A stretch of DNA of 64,000 nucleotides from Altererythrobacter xiamenensis (GTDB lineage: Bacteria > Pseudomonadota > Alphaproteobacteria > Sphingomonadales > Sphingomonadaceae): contig NZ_FXWG01000003.1 of assembly GCF_900177715.1 (NCBI RefSeq), positions 248,001 to 312,000 of the forward strand, written 5' to 3'. Shown one piece after another: positions 63,278 through 64,000 of the stretch. How positions within the stretch are numbered: position 1 is the first letter of the stretch; the number at the start of each line of letters is the position of its first letter. Both the position numbers and the translations under genes were made by a program. The notes beneath the pieces were generated by a model that saw only the letters and a program-made list of their open reading frames with translations, was not told where the DNA came from and searched no databases.

Positions 63278-64000
63278 TGGAAACCAGAGCCGGTGATCCG
63301 GGCGCTTTCGCCCATTTCGACCTCTCGCGTGTCGACAGCCCCGCCTTCGTGGTGGATGCGGCGAAGCTGCGCGCCAATTGCCAGGTGCTTGCGGCGATCC
63401 GTGACGAAGCGGACATCAAGATGCTCGCGGCATTGAAGGCCTTTTCGATGTGGTCGACCGCGCCGATTATCGGCGAGTATCTCGACGGCGTGTGCACCTC
63501 CGGCCTGTGGGAAGCGCGGCTCGCTTCCGAGTTCTATGATGGCGAGATCGCGACATATTCGGCCGCGTTCAAGCCCGACGAGCTCGAGGAAATCTGTCGC
63601 CTCTCCGACCACGTGATCTTCAATTCGCCCGGCCAGCTGCAGCGTGCGGCGCTGATCCTAGATCAGGCGCGGGTGACCGGCGGTGACATCGACGTTGGCC
63701 TGCGCATCAACCCGCAGGTGCCGACAGGTGAGGTGCCGCGCTACGATCCCTCATCTCCCGGCTCGCGGCTCGGCTTCCCGCTGGACCAGCTGACCGAAGA
63801 ACACATGGAAGGTGTGGAGGGGATCCACTTCCACAATCTGTGCGAGCAGGACCTTGGGCCGCTCCGCCAGACATGGGACCGGGTTTTCGATGCGATCGAG
63901 CCCTATTTCGGCCAGCTCAAGTGGATCAACATGGGCGGCGGTCACCACATCACCCGCGCCGATTACCAGCGTGACGAGCTGGTCGAGTTCCTCAAGGATG
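63277..64000 (+). CDS. nspC: Carboxynorspermidine decarboxylase (partial, cut by window end)
   Basis: The first 241 codons of a fold-type III PLP decarboxylase start at ATG 63277, overlapping the synthase stop as TGATG. The PLP lysine lies in MLAALKAFSMWS, followed by DGVCTSGLWEARLA, and GIHFHNLCEQD and MGGGHHITRADY mark the later cofactor and substrate loops. The protein runs off the right edge. It decarboxylates carboxy(nor)spermidine, finishing the pathway begun upstream. Confidence 0.9.
   Translation, partial: METRAGDPGAFAHFDLSRVDSPAFVVDAAKLRANCQVLAAIRDEADIKMLAALKAFSMWSTAPIIGEYLDGVCTSGLWEARLASEFYDGEIATYSAAFKPDELEEICRLSDHVIFNSPGQLQRAALILDQARVTGGDIDVGLRINPQVPTGEVPRYDPSSPGSRLGFPLDQLTEEHMEGVEGIHFHNLCEQDLGPLRQTWDRVFDAIEPYFGQLKWINMGGGHHITRADYQRDELVEFLKD

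Overview
The window looks like a chromosomal segment of an alphaproteobacterium, most likely a sphingomonad of the Erythrobacteraceae type. The reasons are high-GC codon use, the acpP-fabF-mltG order, the carboxynorspermidine gene pair, alphaproteobacterial LexA boxes (GTTC-N7-GTTC) and the sphingomonad-like style of the metal-resistance modules. The genus is an inference; no rRNA is present.

Layout. (1) 1-3553 is core: a DUF2383-like gene fragment, acpP, fabF, mltG and a 2'-5' RNA ligase-family gene. (2) 3554-3630 is a tRNA-Met (CAT). Its last 17 bases (TCCCTCCTCCGCTACCA) recur exactly at 44973-44989, and a longer degenerate copy of the tRNA 3' end lies at 46208-46234. A P4-type tyrosine integrase starts 178 bp after the tRNA. 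So 3614-44989 is a 41.4-kb integrated island, with a second 1.2-kb att-bounded segment stacked behind it that carries one DUF3500 gene. (3) 46235-64000 is core again: an SDR, a sulfotransferase, a DEAD-box helicase, acyl-CoA dehydrogenases, a CitE-like lyase, cysQ-cysNC-cysD, a tyrosine phosphatase, trxB, two MAPEG proteins, a threonine/serine dehydratase, and the carboxynorspermidine synthase and decarboxylase genes (the last one cut by the window end).

The island is almost entirely metal and redox defence. After a mobility module (integrase, lytic transglycosylase, XRE and AlpA regulators, with one LexA box on each side of the divergent intergenic region) come four modules. Module 1 has a CadR/PbrR-type MerR regulator with a perfect operator and a 19-bp-spaced promoter, followed by DUF3703, a methyltransferase, czcCBA, a P1B-4 ATPase and a small CDF transporter (divalent metals). 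Module 2 is cusCBA-cusF, a multicopper oxidase and a copper P1B-1 ATPase. Module 3 is a seven-gene minus-strand operon: APC permease, glutaredoxin-MauE, K+-channel-like protein, DUF305, lipoprotein, SDR and metallo-beta-lactamase/rhodanese. Module 4 is centred on a cnrYXH-like anti-sigma/sensor/ECF-sigma cassette, with copAB-type copper genes and several Met/His-rich exported proteins.

The main new observation is a coherent ECF-sigma regulon. Five sites of the form TGAGGG-N16-CGTAnn, all with exactly 16 nt spacing, lie upstream of the sigma cassette itself, the divergent methyltransferase-DUF411-DUF5676 operon, the seven-gene module 3 operon, the copA/copB operon and a Met/His-rich small protein gene. 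The CnrX-like sensor keeps all five known CnrX metal ligands in exact register, although CnrX is a Ni/Co sensor and the predicted targets look like copper and thiol-stress genes. Together this suggests a copper/thiol stimulon run by a CnrYXH-type switch on an SOS-responsive tRNA-borne element.
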